Assembly (NCBI GenBank): GCA_937934285.1
Contig: CALHAT010000031.1
Location: 1-13,828, forward strand
Source: Minisyncoccota bacterium
GTDB lineage: Bacteria; Patescibacteriota; Minisyncoccia; UBA6257; HR35
Direction of reading: 5' to 3'
Length of the DNA stretch: 13,828 nucleotides
Numbering within the stretch: the first letter of the stretch is position 1; every line of letters starts with the position of its first letter. The notes beneath the pieces were generated by a model. That model saw only the letters and a list, made by a program, of their open reading frames with translations. It was not told where the DNA came from and did not search any database. Shown piece after piece: positions 6,798-13,767 of this stretch. A program made the position numbers and the translations under genes.

Positions 6798-8063
6798 TCT
6801 GAAGAAATTAGAAAATTATTTTTAGAATTTTTTGAAAAAAGGGGTCACAAAATTATTCCTTCATCTTCTTTAATTCCTTATGATGACCCTTCGGTTCTTT
6901 TAACTACTGCCGGCATGCAACAATTTAAAAAATATTTTACTCGCGAAAAAGATCCTAACCAAGATTTTGGAACACAAAGGACAGCTTCGATTCAAAAATG
7001 CTTCCGGACAACTGATATTGAGGAAATTGGCGATGAGAGCCATTTAACTTTTTTTGAAATGTTAGGTAATTTTTCTTTTGGACCGGTTGGCAATGATGAT
7101 CCAGCAAATTTTGGTCCCGATGGTTATTTTAAAAAATCAGCAATTTATTGGGCTTATGAATTTATTAAAAGTTTGGGCTTAGAAATTGATTATGTAACTG
7201 TTTTTGGTGGTCAAGGTGAGGTTCCTTTTGATGAGGAAAGTTATAAGATTTGGCAAGAACTTGGTTTTCCTGAAAATAAAATTTTAAAAAGGGGCAGGGA
7301 AGATAATTTTTGGGGTCCAACTGGCGATGAAGGTCCTTGTGGTCCAACCACTGAAATCTATGTTGATAATCTTGAAATTTGGAATTTAGTTTTTAATGAA
7401 TATTATCAAGATAAAAATGGTAAACTTCAAAAACTTCAATATCCTGGTGTCGATACAGGTATGGGTTTTGAAAGATTAATGAAAGTTTTACAAAAAACAC
7501 CAACAATTTTTGAAACTGATTTATTTGAAAACTTAAGAAATATTTTAGAAAAGTTAGTTAAAAAAGATGATCAGCGAAGAAAAAGAATTGTTTTCGACCA
7601 TTTACGGGGAAGTGTTTTTTTGGTTGCTGACGGTCTTTATCCAAGCAATCTTGACCGAGGTTATGTTTTAAGAAGAATTTTAAGGCGATTAACATTGAAT
7701 TTAAAATTTTTAGAAATTGAATTGATAAATCTAGAAGAATTAATCAAAGCGGTAATTGATAAATATGGACAATTTTATCCTGAATTGAAAAAATTTGATA
7801 AAATAAAAAATATGATTTACGAAGAAGTTATAAGTTTTGAGAAAACTCTAGTTTCTGGTTTAAAAGAATTTGAACGAATAATAAAAGGCAACGAAGATGA
7901 TAATATATTAGGAGAAAAAATTTTTTTTCTTTACACTTCCTATGGTTTACCGGTCGAAATTTCTAAGGAGCTTTTAAGGCAAAAACAAATTAATTGGTCA
8001 GAAATGGCAGAAAAAAAATTTAACGAATTATTTAAAAAACATCAACAAATTTCTAAAGGTTAA
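6792..8063 (+). CDS. alaS: Alanyl-tRNA synthetase, short form without editing and C-Ala domains
   Basis: Class II AlaRS catalysing alanylation of tRNA-Ala. The catalytic core (about 1-245) shows R-G-H-K-I-I-P-S-S-S-L, L-T-T-A-G-M-Q-Q-F, Q-K-C-F-R, F-F-E-M-L-G-N-F-S-F-G, N-F-W-G-P-T-G-D-E-G-P-C-G-P and the motif 3 region G-V-D-T-G-M-G-F-E-R-L (219-229). The helical tRNA-recognition domain follows (about 250-420), with F-D-H-L-R, D-G-L-Y-P-S-N and R-G-Y-V-L-R-R-I-L-R-R. The protein stops at residue 423, where standard AlaRS (about 870 residues) continues into the editing domain with its HxxxH zinc site and then C-Ala. The stop is followed three bases later by an unrelated complete gene, so no downstream half is hidden here. 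An extra P/G/D-rich loop of about 14 residues (98-111) interrupts F-S-F-G and Y-F-K-K-S-A-I. Confidence 0.92.
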   Translation: MKSEEIRKLFLEFFEKRGHKIIPSSSLIPYDDPSVLLTTAGMQQFKKYFTREKDPNQDFGTQRTASIQKCFRTTDIEEIGDESHLTFFEMLGNFSFGPVGNDDPANFGPDGYFKKSAIYWAYEFIKSLGLEIDYVTVFGGQGEVPFDEESYKIWQELGFPENKILKRGREDNFWGPTGDEGPCGPTTEIYVDNLEIWNLVFNEYYQDKNGKLQKLQYPGVDTGMGFERLMKVLQKTPTIFETDLFENLRNILEKLVKKDDQRRKRIVFDHLRGSVFLVADGLYPSNLDRGYVLRRILRRLTLNLKFLEIELINLEELIKAVIDKYGQFYPELKKFDKIKNMIYEEVISFEKTLVSGLKEFERIIKGNEDDNILGEKIFFLYTSYGLPVEISKELLRQKQINWSEMAEKKFNELFKKHQQISKG

Positions 8064-8066
8064 AAA

Positions 8067-9581
8067 ATGATAAGCAAAATTTATATTTATTTAAAAGGAG
8101 AAGAAGAATTAGGAGAAATTATTGAAAAAATCAGGAGTGTTAAAGAAAAAGAAATAATTTTAGTTGTGCCTCAAAATACCAAAGCCTTGTTGCACTCTGT
8201 TAATCTGGAGATTCTAAAAAAAGAGCTGGATAACATTGATAAAAAAGTTTATTTCAATACTGATGATGAAAAATTAATCAATTTAGCACGATATCACAAA
8301 ATATCTTTGTTTTTAACAGAAAGTTTAGAAAAACCGATTATAGATATCCATCCTCCCAAAGCTAAAAAAGAAGAATTTAGAAGAATTACTAGCCCTAAAT
8401 TTCAGACTAAACTTAAAATTAAATTTAATTTTTGGAATTTTTTGATATATTTAACCAGTTTTATTTTTATTTTGGGGATAGTTTTCCTTTTTTGGTATAT
8501 TTTTCAAACGAGAGCAGATATTTATATAGATACTGAGAAATTACCAGTAGAGCTTACCGAAGTAATTACCCTAAAAGAAAGTGTATTACAGCCAGACTAT
8601 GAAAATAAAACTTTACCTGGAAAATTTGTTATTGAATCTGCATTTAAAACCGAAACCGTTTCAACGACTGGTAAAGTTTTTATAGAGGAAAAACCATATT
8701 TAAAAGTTATTTTTGTTAATTATTTAGATAAGGAAATACCCATAAAAATCGGAACCCGTCTTCTGTTCCGGGATAATATTTTTAGAACTACTGAAAAAAT
8801 AATCTTACCTCCAGCTAAAGATCAAAATCCAGGCCAAATAGAAGTAGAAGCCTTATTAGATACTTTAAAGGATGAAAATTTGAAAATACCTAAAGATACT
8901 AATTTAAGGATAATTAAATTGGAAAACATAAAAATGGAAGATGGCCGATATTGGACAGATGTGATTAAAGCTAAAGTAGCCGAGGATTACGATATCAATG
9001 TATATAAATCTACCGCCTCTGTCACTTCCCAAGATATTACTAATGTTCAACTTTCCCTGGATAATTCCTTAAAATCTATAATAAAAGCAAATCTGTCTCT
9101 TAAATATCCTGATAGTTTTTATTATTTTGATCCCTCATTGGTAAAGATTGAAATTCAGAATATTTCCCATCAAATTGGTGACAAAAGCAATCAAATCTCA
9201 GCTGTAGGTAAAGCAACCTACGAAACAATTATAACTTCTAAGAAAGAATTTGATGATTTTGTAAAAAATTTAATTAATAAGAAAATCTTAAACGAAAAAC
9301 AAAATTTAATTATTAAAGATTTTAAATACGAAAAAATCGATCTTATTGATATCGATTCTCGTAATAAAGCTATGATTTTAGGAATTTCCGCTAAGGCGGT
9401 TCTTATTCCTGATTTAACTCCCGAAGCTCTAAAAGATAAAATTAAGGGCAAAAGCTTAACCTGGGTTCAAGATTATTTTTCACAATTTGAAGGTGTGACC
9501 AAAGTGAGAATAAAAATTTTTCCTCAGTGGAAAGAAAATTTGCCTAATGATCTTAAAAGAATAAAAATCGTTATTCAATAA
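8067..9581 (+). CDS. Single-pass membrane protein of the CPR 'baseplate J-like' type, function unknown
   Basis: A 504-residue protein. Residues 1-115 form a cytoplasmic domain with alternating strands and helices: E-I-I-L-V-V-P at 29-35, then L-H-S-V-N-L-E-I-L-K-K-E, then K-K-V-Y-F-N-T-D-D near 59-67. This resembles a small Rossmann-like module. One membrane helix spans about 122-146. The remaining ~350 residues lie outside the cytoplasm, look beta-rich and repetitive, and end in I-F-P-Q-W-K-E-N-L-P-N-D-L-K-R-I-K-I-V-I. That architecture and ending match proteins I recall from Patescibacteria, often auto-annotated as baseplate J-like; this is recollection, not a search result. The gene starts three bases after the alaS stop, with AAAGG about six bases upstream as a weak ribosome site. 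A cell-envelope role is likely but unproven. Confidence 0.75.
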   Translation: MISKIYIYLKGEEELGEIIEKIRSVKEKEIILVVPQNTKALLHSVNLEILKKELDNIDKKVYFNTDDEKLINLARYHKISLFLTESLEKPIIDIHPPKAKKEEFRRITSPKFQTKLKIKFNFWNFLIYLTSFIFILGIVFLFWYIFQTRADIYIDTEKLPVELTEVITLKESVLQPDYENKTLPGKFVIESAFKTETVSTTGKVFIEEKPYLKVIFVNYLDKEIPIKIGTRLLFRDNIFRTTEKIILPPAKDQNPGQIEVEALLDTLKDENLKIPKDTNLRIIKLENIKMEDGRYWTDVIKAKVAEDYDINVYKSTASVTSQDITNVQLSLDNSLKSIIKANLSLKYPDSFYYFDPSLVKIEIQNISHQIGDKSNQISAVGKATYETIITSKKEFDDFVKNLINKKILNEKQNLIIKDFKYEKIDLIDIDSRNKAMILGISAKAVLIPDLTPEALKDKIKGKSLTWVQDYFSQFEGVTKVRIKIFPQWKENLPNDLKRIKIVIQ

Positions 9582-9612
9582 TAAAGGTCATTCTAAAAAA
9601 ACAAGATAAAGA

Positions 9613-10170
9613 ATGCAACAAATAAATTGGCAAAAAATTCTTAAGGCTACTATACTAGTTGGCATTCTTATAATAATTATTACTCTAGTATCTTATTATT
9701 ATCAAAATCAAAATCAAATTAAAATTACTAAAACCCAACAAAAAACCTCACCGACTTCAACTGTACCTGGCTTTCCACCCGGTTTTACTTTAGAAGAATT
9801 AAAGAAAATTAAAGTTCCTGAAAAAGGAGAAAAAATTCAAGAAGGCGTTGCTATTCCTTTGGAAACTGTTCCTAGTGCTCCTCAATCATCATCGAAAATA
9901 AGAATTTTTGAACTTAAGGGAGAAAAAAATAAGCTCTATCCAAAATCATTTATTGCTTATCAAAATGATATTTTAAATATTAAATTAACTGCCGTTGATA
10001 AAGATTACGATTTTCACTTAGAAGGCTATAATTTAGAGATTAAAGCAGCACAAGGAGAAACAAAAACATTCGAATTCCAAGCTCTTAATGTTGGTAAGTA
10101 TTATTTTTATTGTTCTTTATGTGAGACTAAAGAAAAACCATCCGGAGAAATAATAATTGTTCCTAAATAA
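9613..10170 (+). CDS. Membrane-anchored cupredoxin-fold protein with atypical metal-site residues
   Basis: A 185-residue protein. A single hydrophobic helix (about 11-30) acts as a signal anchor, followed by a Q/T/P-rich linker (31-60) and a C-terminal beta-sandwich (about 95-185). The cupredoxin signature is visible as a strand with D-Y-D-F-H-L-E-G-Y at 131-139, then G-E-T-K-T-F-E-F-Q-A, then G-K-Y-Y-F-Y-C-S-L-C (161-170), ending in G-E-I-I-I-V. In type 1 copper proteins the Cys is followed by a His about five residues on and a Met about five further. Here those positions are T172 and S177, while a second Cys (C170) is present. H135 and C167 remain. Copper binding is therefore uncertain; a different metal site or a redox-active C-x-x-C is possible. 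It sits 31 bases after the previous gene. Confidence 0.75.
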   Translation: MQQINWQKILKATILVGILIIIITLVSYYYQNQNQIKITKTQQKTSPTSTVPGFPPGFTLEELKKIKVPEKGEKIQEGVAIPLETVPSAPQSSSKIRIFELKGEKNKLYPKSFIAYQNDILNIKLTAVDKDYDFHLEGYNLEIKAAQGETKTFEFQALNVGKYYFYCSLCETKEKPSGEIIIVPK

Positions 10171-10179
10171 ATTAATTTC

Positions 10180-10195
10180 GGCTTTAGCCTTTTTT
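10180..10195 (+). terminator. Weak candidate terminator after the cupredoxin gene
   Basis: GGC-TTTA-GCC (10180-10189) followed directly by six T bases (10190-10195). The stem is only three to four pairs, so termination may be partial. Its position, after one gene and just upstream of a promoter-like element, supports the call. Confidence 0.35.
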
Positions 10196-10196
10196 G

Positions 10197-10205
10197 TGGT
10201 ATATT
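10197..10205 (+). promoter_or_regulatory. Candidate extended -10 promoter for khpA-gyrB
   Basis: TGGTATATT at 10197-10205 fits the extended -10 pattern TGnTATAAT with one mismatch and shares TGGTAT with the candidate before clpP. Transcription would start near 10212, giving a leader of about 36 bases before the ATG at 10248. No convincing -35 is seen at 17 bases upstream. Confidence 0.45.
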
Positions 10206-10247
10206 TTAAATAATAAGAAGGTCGATATTTTTTAAAATTGAGACAAA

Positions 10248-10571
10248 ATGGAAAAGCCAGTCTATCAAGAAGTTTTAGAAAAGATTTTGGTCTCCTTAGT
10301 TAATAATCCTCAAGATATAAAGGTCCAAAGAATTATCGATGAGATGGGTGTTCTTTTAAAGATTAAGCTCCATCCTCAAGATATGGGACTAATTATCGGT
10401 CGTAACGGTGAGCGCATTAAAGCTATTAAGGCAATTATTAAAGCTATTGGCACAAAAAATCACGCCCGAGTTAATATCAAAATCGAAGAGCCAACTCCAC
10501 TTGATAAAGCCGTAGCTCAAAGATCCGGTACATTAAAAAGTGAAGATATCATCAAAGAACTAAAAGAATGA
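10248..10571 (+). CDS. khpA: KH-domain RNA-binding protein, KhpA family
   Basis: A 107-residue protein made mostly of one type II KH domain. The G-x-x-G nucleic-acid loop is G-R-N-G at 51-54 in the context M-G-L-I-I-G-R-N-G-E-R-I-K-A-I. It is preceded by the strand L-L-K-I-K-L-H-P-Q-D and followed by I-K-A-I-G-T-K and V-N-I-K-I. KhpA (YlqC-like) proteins are usually 75-90 residues, so a charged tail of about 25 residues (80-107) is extra. Known homologues bind RNA, often with KhpB, and affect cell division and sRNA biology in Firmicutes; the role here is inferred from the family. It begins 77 bases after the previous gene with its own promoter candidate and ends nine bases before gyrB, so the two are probably cotranscribed. 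Confidence 0.85.
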   Translation: MEKPVYQEVLEKILVSLVNNPQDIKVQRIIDEMGVLLKIKLHPQDMGLIIGRNGERIKAIKAIIKAIGTKNHARVNIKIEEPTPLDKAVAQRSGTLKSEDIIKELKE

Positions 10572-10580
10572 ATCTAAAGA

Positions 10581-12491
10581 ATGTCTAAAGATTACCGTGC
10601 TGAACATATTCAGGTTTTAGAGGGAATAGAAGCTGTCCGGCGTCGACCAGGAATGTATATTGGTGGAACCGGCCTTGATGGTTTACATCATTTGATTTGG
10701 GAAGTTGTTGCTAATAGTGTTGATGAAGCAATGGCAGGTTATGCCCAAAATATTGAGGTAAAAATTGAAAAAGATAATCGTGTTTTAGTTTCTGATGATG
10801 GTCGAGGCATTCCTGTTGATGTTCATCCCAAAACAAAAAAAACAGCTTTGGAAACAGTTCTGACAATGCTGCATGCCGGTGGTAAGTTTGAACAAAAAAT
10901 TTATAAATCTGCTGGTGGACTTCATGGAGTTGGTATTTCGGTTGTTAATGCTTTGTCAAAATATTTGAAAGCAGTTGTTAAAAGAGACGGTTATGTTTGG
11001 ACTCAGGAATACAAACAGGGAAGAGCCCAAACTCCTCTTAAAAAAGGCAAAACAACCAAAGAAACAGGAACAACAATTATTTTTGAGCCAGATCCAGAAA
11101 TTTTCCCGAAAATTGAATTTGAAAGAAAAAAAATTTTAGATTATCTTCGCCATCAAGCTTACCTGACCCCTGGATTAAGAATTAATTTTTTTGATGCCCG
11201 TGACAATTTTTCTTATAGTTTTTACTTTGAAAAAGGATTAAAAGCCTTTTTGGAGCATCTTTTATTAAGCAAAAAATCAATTATTAGTGACTATATTTTT
11301 ATTTCGGATAAAGGCGATAATTTTGAACTTCAGATTGGTTTTACTTATCTTGAATCAACTGAAAATACTGAATATTTCTTTACTAATAATATTTTAAATC
11401 CCGAAGGTGGCACTCATCAATCAGGTTTTCGTTCAGCTTTGGTTAAAGTTTTTAATAAAATCGGTAAAGAACTTGGTCTTATTAAAGACAAAGAAGAATC
11501 ACCAATTAATGGCGATGATGTTCGGGGTGGTTTAATCGCGGTTCTTTCTTTAAAGATTCCCGAACCACAATTTGAAGGTCAAACCAAAGCCAAACTTGGT
11601 AATCCTGAAGTTAAAAGCTTGGTTGAAAATATAGCTAGTAAATTTTTAGAGGAATATTTACATAAAAATCCCCATCAAGCTAAAATAATTATTAACCGAG
11701 TTTTATTGAACACTCAAGCAAGGAAAGCAGCCAAAGCAGCCCGGGAAGCAATCTTAAAGAAAAGAATCCAAGCCGGTTTAACCTTGTCGGGAAAATTAGC
11801 TGATTGTTCTTCGCGCGATCCTCAAAAAAGAGAACTTTTTATTGTTGAAGGTGACTCAGCGGGTGGATCAGCTAAGCAGGGAAGAGACCGGACTTTTCAA
11901 GCCGTTCTACCATTAAGGGGGAAAATTTTAAATGTTGAAAAAGCAAGCTTAGAAAAAATTTTAAAATCAAAAGAAATCAAAGATTTATTGGTTGCTTTAG
12001 GAACCGGTTTTGGTAAAGATTTCAATTTAGAAAATTTGAGATATTCAAAAATTATTATTGCGACTGATGGCGACACGGATGGTTCTCATATCCGGACGCT
12101 TCTCCTAACTCTTTTTTATCGTTATTTGCGGCCAATTATTGAACAGGGTTATCTTTATATTGCTCAACCGCCGCTTTACAAAATTCAAAAAGGCAAAGAA
12201 GTTTTTTATGCTTATAATGATGATGAGAAAGAAAAAATTGTTAAAGAATTAAGCAAAGCGCATTATCAAAGCACGATTGATGTTCAAAGATATAAAGGTT
12301 TAGGCGAAATGAATCCGGAAGAACTCTGGGAAACAACTTTAAATCCGCAAAAAAGAGTTCTAAAACGAGTAACCTTAGAAGATGCTGAAGAAGCTGATCG
12401 TCTTTTCGGTATTTTAATGGGTCAAGAAGTCGAACCTCGAAAAGCATTTATTGAAACTTATGCTCGGGAAGTTAAAAATCTTGATATATGA
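10581..12491 (+). CDS. gyrB: DNA gyrase subunit B
   Basis: A 636-residue GyrB, the ATPase and TOPRIM subunit of DNA gyrase, which introduces negative supercoils with GyrA. The GHKL ATPase domain shows R-R-R-P-G-M-Y-I-G (20-28), general base E41 and Mg-binding N45 in W-E-V-V-A-N-S-V-D-E-A, D-D-G-R-G-I-P (72-78), G-G-L-H-G-V-G (112-118) and the transducer Q-T-K loop ending at K336. The TOPRIM domain has E-L-F-I-V-E-G-D-S-A-G-G-S-A (E423) and D-G-D-T-D-G-S-H-I (D496, D498), where most GyrB proteins read D-A-D-V-D-G; the metal ligands are kept. Q-R-Y-K-G-L-G-E-M-N (569-578) favours GyrB over ParE. The short length, without the E. coli insertion, is normal for most bacteria. gyrA is not in the window. 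Confidence 0.95.
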   Translation: MSKDYRAEHIQVLEGIEAVRRRPGMYIGGTGLDGLHHLIWEVVANSVDEAMAGYAQNIEVKIEKDNRVLVSDDGRGIPVDVHPKTKKTALETVLTMLHAGGKFEQKIYKSAGGLHGVGISVVNALSKYLKAVVKRDGYVWTQEYKQGRAQTPLKKGKTTKETGTTIIFEPDPEIFPKIEFERKKILDYLRHQAYLTPGLRINFFDARDNFSYSFYFEKGLKAFLEHLLLSKKSIISDYIFISDKGDNFELQIGFTYLESTENTEYFFTNNILNPEGGTHQSGFRSALVKVFNKIGKELGLIKDKEESPINGDDVRGGLIAVLSLKIPEPQFEGQTKAKLGNPEVKSLVENIASKFLEEYLHKNPHQAKIIINRVLLNTQARKAAKAAREAILKKRIQAGLTLSGKLADCSSRDPQKRELFIVEGDSAGGSAKQGRDRTFQAVLPLRGKILNVEKASLEKILKSKEIKDLLVALGTGFGKDFNLENLRYSKIIIATDGDTDGSHIRTLLLTLFYRYLRPIIEQGYLYIAQPPLYKIQKGKEVFYAYNDDEKEKIVKELSKAHYQSTIDVQRYKGLGEMNPEELWETTLNPQKRVLKRVTLEDAEEADRLFGILMGQEVEPRKAFIETYAREVKNLDI

Positions 12492-13032
12492 GAATTGGTT
12501 TAGTTTTTTATCATCAGCCCTAATCAGTTTTTTGATTTATCAAAATATATTTTTCGTTTTTCCTCTGGCTCTTTTATTTTGTTGGCAAATTCTAGGCAAT
12601 TTTTCGAAATCAATTTTTTTCAGTTTTCTCTTCTTACCAACAGCTTTGGCCTTTAAAAATAATTTTTCTTATCCCTTTATTATTGTTTTATTTTTATTTT
12701 TTTTAAGTTTTGGTTTTTTAAAGAAAAAACAATTTGTTTTCTGGTTAATTTTCATTTTAATTTTTTTGTCTCTTTTTTATTTAAATTATTTAGAAAAACT
12801 TAATTTATTCCTCCTTTTTGTTTTAGCAATTATTAACCTTGGGTCTTTTTCAATTTTCTTTTTAAATCAAGATTTATTTACTACTCTTGTTGCTTCTTTG
12901 ATCTTTTTCGAAATTCTTTTTCTTTCTCAATTTTTACCCTTCCATTTTTATTTTCGAGCAATTATTTTAATTTTTGTCTTGTTTTTAATAACAAAATTTG
13001 GTATAATTAAAAAATGGATCTTATACCAATAG
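12460..13032 (+). CDS. Unidentified polytopic membrane protein between gyrB and clpP (start uncertain)
   Basis: I do not recognise a family. From ATG 12460 the product is 190 residues, almost entirely hydrophobic (F, L, I), with about six or seven membrane helices and only short charged loops such as F-L-K-K-K-Q-F and L-N-Y-L-E-K-L-N. Possible starts in this frame are TTG 12451, ATG 12460 and TTG 12481, all inside gyrB. No Shine-Dalgarno decides between them. An ATGA overlap with the gyrB stop (ATG 12488) is in another frame and would read only 11 codons. One extra T in the run 12504-12509 would join it to this frame, so a single-base error is possible. The 3' end overlaps clpP by 19 bases and carries the clpP promoter candidate. 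Confidence 0.65.
   Translation: MLGKLKILIYENWFSFLSSALISFLIYQNIFFVFPLALLFCWQILGNFSKSIFFSFLFLPTALAFKNNFSYPFIIVLFLFFLSFGFLKKKQFVFWLIFILIFLSLFYLNYLEKLNLFLLFVLAIINLGSFSIFFLNQDLFTTLVASLIFFEILFLSQFLPFHFYFRAIILIFVLFLITKFGIIKKWILYQ
12979..13007 (+). promoter_or_regulatory. Candidate extended -10 promoter for clpP (leaderless start)
   Basis: A perfect extended -10, TGGTATAAT (12999-13007), has a weak -35 TTGTTT (12979-12984) at the ideal 17-base spacing. The -10 ends six bases before the clpP ATG at 13014, so transcription is predicted to begin at or next to the A of the start codon. It lies inside the upstream membrane-protein gene. Confidence 0.6.
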
Positions 13033-13601
13033 TTATTGAAAAAACTCAATACGGTGAGAGAGCTTATGATATTTATTCCCGGCTTTTGAAGGAAAGGATT
13101 ATTTTTTTAGGAACGCCGATCAATGATTTGGTGGCTAATAGTGTAATTGCTCAACTTTTATTTTTGGAACATGAAGATCCTACTAAAGATATCAATTTTT
13201 ATATTCACAGTCCTGGTGGCGATCTTCATTCAGCTTTAGCTATTTACGATACAATGCAATTTATAAAACCGGACATTCAAACAATTGGTATCGGCATTGT
13301 TGCTTCAGCAGCCGCTGTTCTTTTGGCTGCAGGAACAAAAGGAAAAAGATTTGCTCTGCCAAACACTGAAATTTTACTTCATCAAGTGATGGCCGGTCCA
13401 TTAGGTGGTCAAGCTGTTGAAATTGAAATTGCTGCTAAAGAAATTGTTAAACTAAAATATCGAGTTAATAAAATTTTAGCTAAACATACTGGCCAGCCAC
13501 TTGAAAGAATTGAAAAAGACACTGACCGTGATTTCTGGCTTTCAACCGAAGAAGCTAAGGAATATGGAATTATTGATAAAATTTTAGAAAAAAGAGGATG
13601 A
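13014..13601 (+). CDS. clpP: ATP-dependent Clp protease proteolytic subunit
   Basis: A 195-residue serine protease subunit that forms a tetradecameric barrel and degrades proteins fed by a Clp ATPase. The N-terminus M-D-L-I-P-I-V-I-E and [13 protein letters not shown] are typical, as is S-P-G-G-D (66-70). The catalytic triad is S98 in G-I-V-A-S-A-A-A, H123 in L-L-H-Q-V and D173 in K-D-T-D-R-D. Two changes from the usual sequence are H-Q-P reading H-Q-V, and one extra residue in the handle region after it. The ATG is fixed by an in-frame TAA two codons upstream. There is no propeptide. The start overlaps the previous gene, but a strong extended -10 just upstream suggests independent, leaderless expression. 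No clpX or other Clp ATPase is in the window. Confidence 0.95.
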   Translation: MDLIPIVIEKTQYGERAYDIYSRLLKERIIFLGTPINDLVANSVIAQLLFLEHEDPTKDINFYIHSPGGDLHSALAIYDTMQFIKPDIQTIGIGIVASAAAVLLAAGTKGKRFALPNTEILLHQVMAGPLGGQAVEIEIAAKEIVKLKYRVNKILAKHTGQPLERIEKDTDRDFWLSTEEAKEYGIIDKILEKRG

Positions 13602-13687
13602 TTAATTAGCAAGCAGTTCGGTGAGCGAGCTGAAACTGCGAGCTTAAAACTAAGGACTAATGGCCAAGGGCCAGAAACCAACTAAAT
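13602..13687. other. Spacer between clpP and the tRNA genes, with small inverted and direct repeats
   Basis: An 86-bp spacer. It holds an inverted repeat GCAGTT (13613-13618) / AACTGC (13634-13639), a direct repeat GCGAGCT (13625-13631 and 13638-13644), and a short hairpin TGGCC-AAG-GGCCA near 13660-13672. No T-run follows these stems, so an intrinsic terminator is not supported, and no clear -10 is seen before the tRNA. The tRNAs may be read through from clpP or use an unrecognised promoter. Confidence 0.4.
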
Positions 13688-13765
13688 GCGGGCGTAGTTC
13701 AGTCTGGTTAGAACGCCGCCCTGTCACGGCGGAGGTCGCCGGTTCAAATCCGGTCGCCCGCGCCA
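13688..13765 (+). tRNA. tRNA-Asp (anticodon GTC), CCA encoded
   Basis: A full cloverleaf can be drawn. The acceptor stem is GCGGGCG / CGCCCGC, with discriminator G and an encoded CCA (13763-13765). The D arm is GTTC / GAAC with loop AGTCTGGTTA. The anticodon stem is CCGCC / GGCGG around loop CTGTCAC, giving anticodon GTC for aspartate. The T arm is GCCGG / CCGGT around TTCAAAT. G as discriminator matches the known identity element of bacterial tRNA-Asp. The gene is followed two bases later by tRNA-Ile, so both are probably cut from one transcript. Confidence 0.97.
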
Positions 13766-13767
13766 AG

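Noticed and set aside
7165..7347. Minus-strand open frame opposite alaS
   Set aside because: It lies fully within the AlaRS catalytic core and has low-complexity H/P/Q/L composition typical of an antisense shadow.
6792..8063. AlaRS as a frameshifted half of a longer gene
   Set aside because: The next frame begins three bases after the stop and encodes a complete unrelated membrane protein, so no displaced editing domain follows.
9218..9451. Minus-strand open frame of 77 codons opposite the large membrane protein gene
   Set aside because: It is fully embedded in a coherent plus-strand protein and shows no independent signals.
12241..12447. Minus-strand open frame opposite the gyrB 3' end
   Set aside because: It overlaps the conserved C-terminal GyrB motifs and is an antisense shadow.
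12488..12523. Eleven-codon frame starting in the ATGA overlap with the gyrB stop
   Set aside because: It is too short and has no support as a gene; discussed only as a possible sign of a homopolymer error.
13409..13681. Minus-strand open frame of 90 codons crossing the clpP end and spacer
   Set aside because: Most of it is antisense to the ClpP catalytic Asp region, and the serine-rich product looks like shadow translation.
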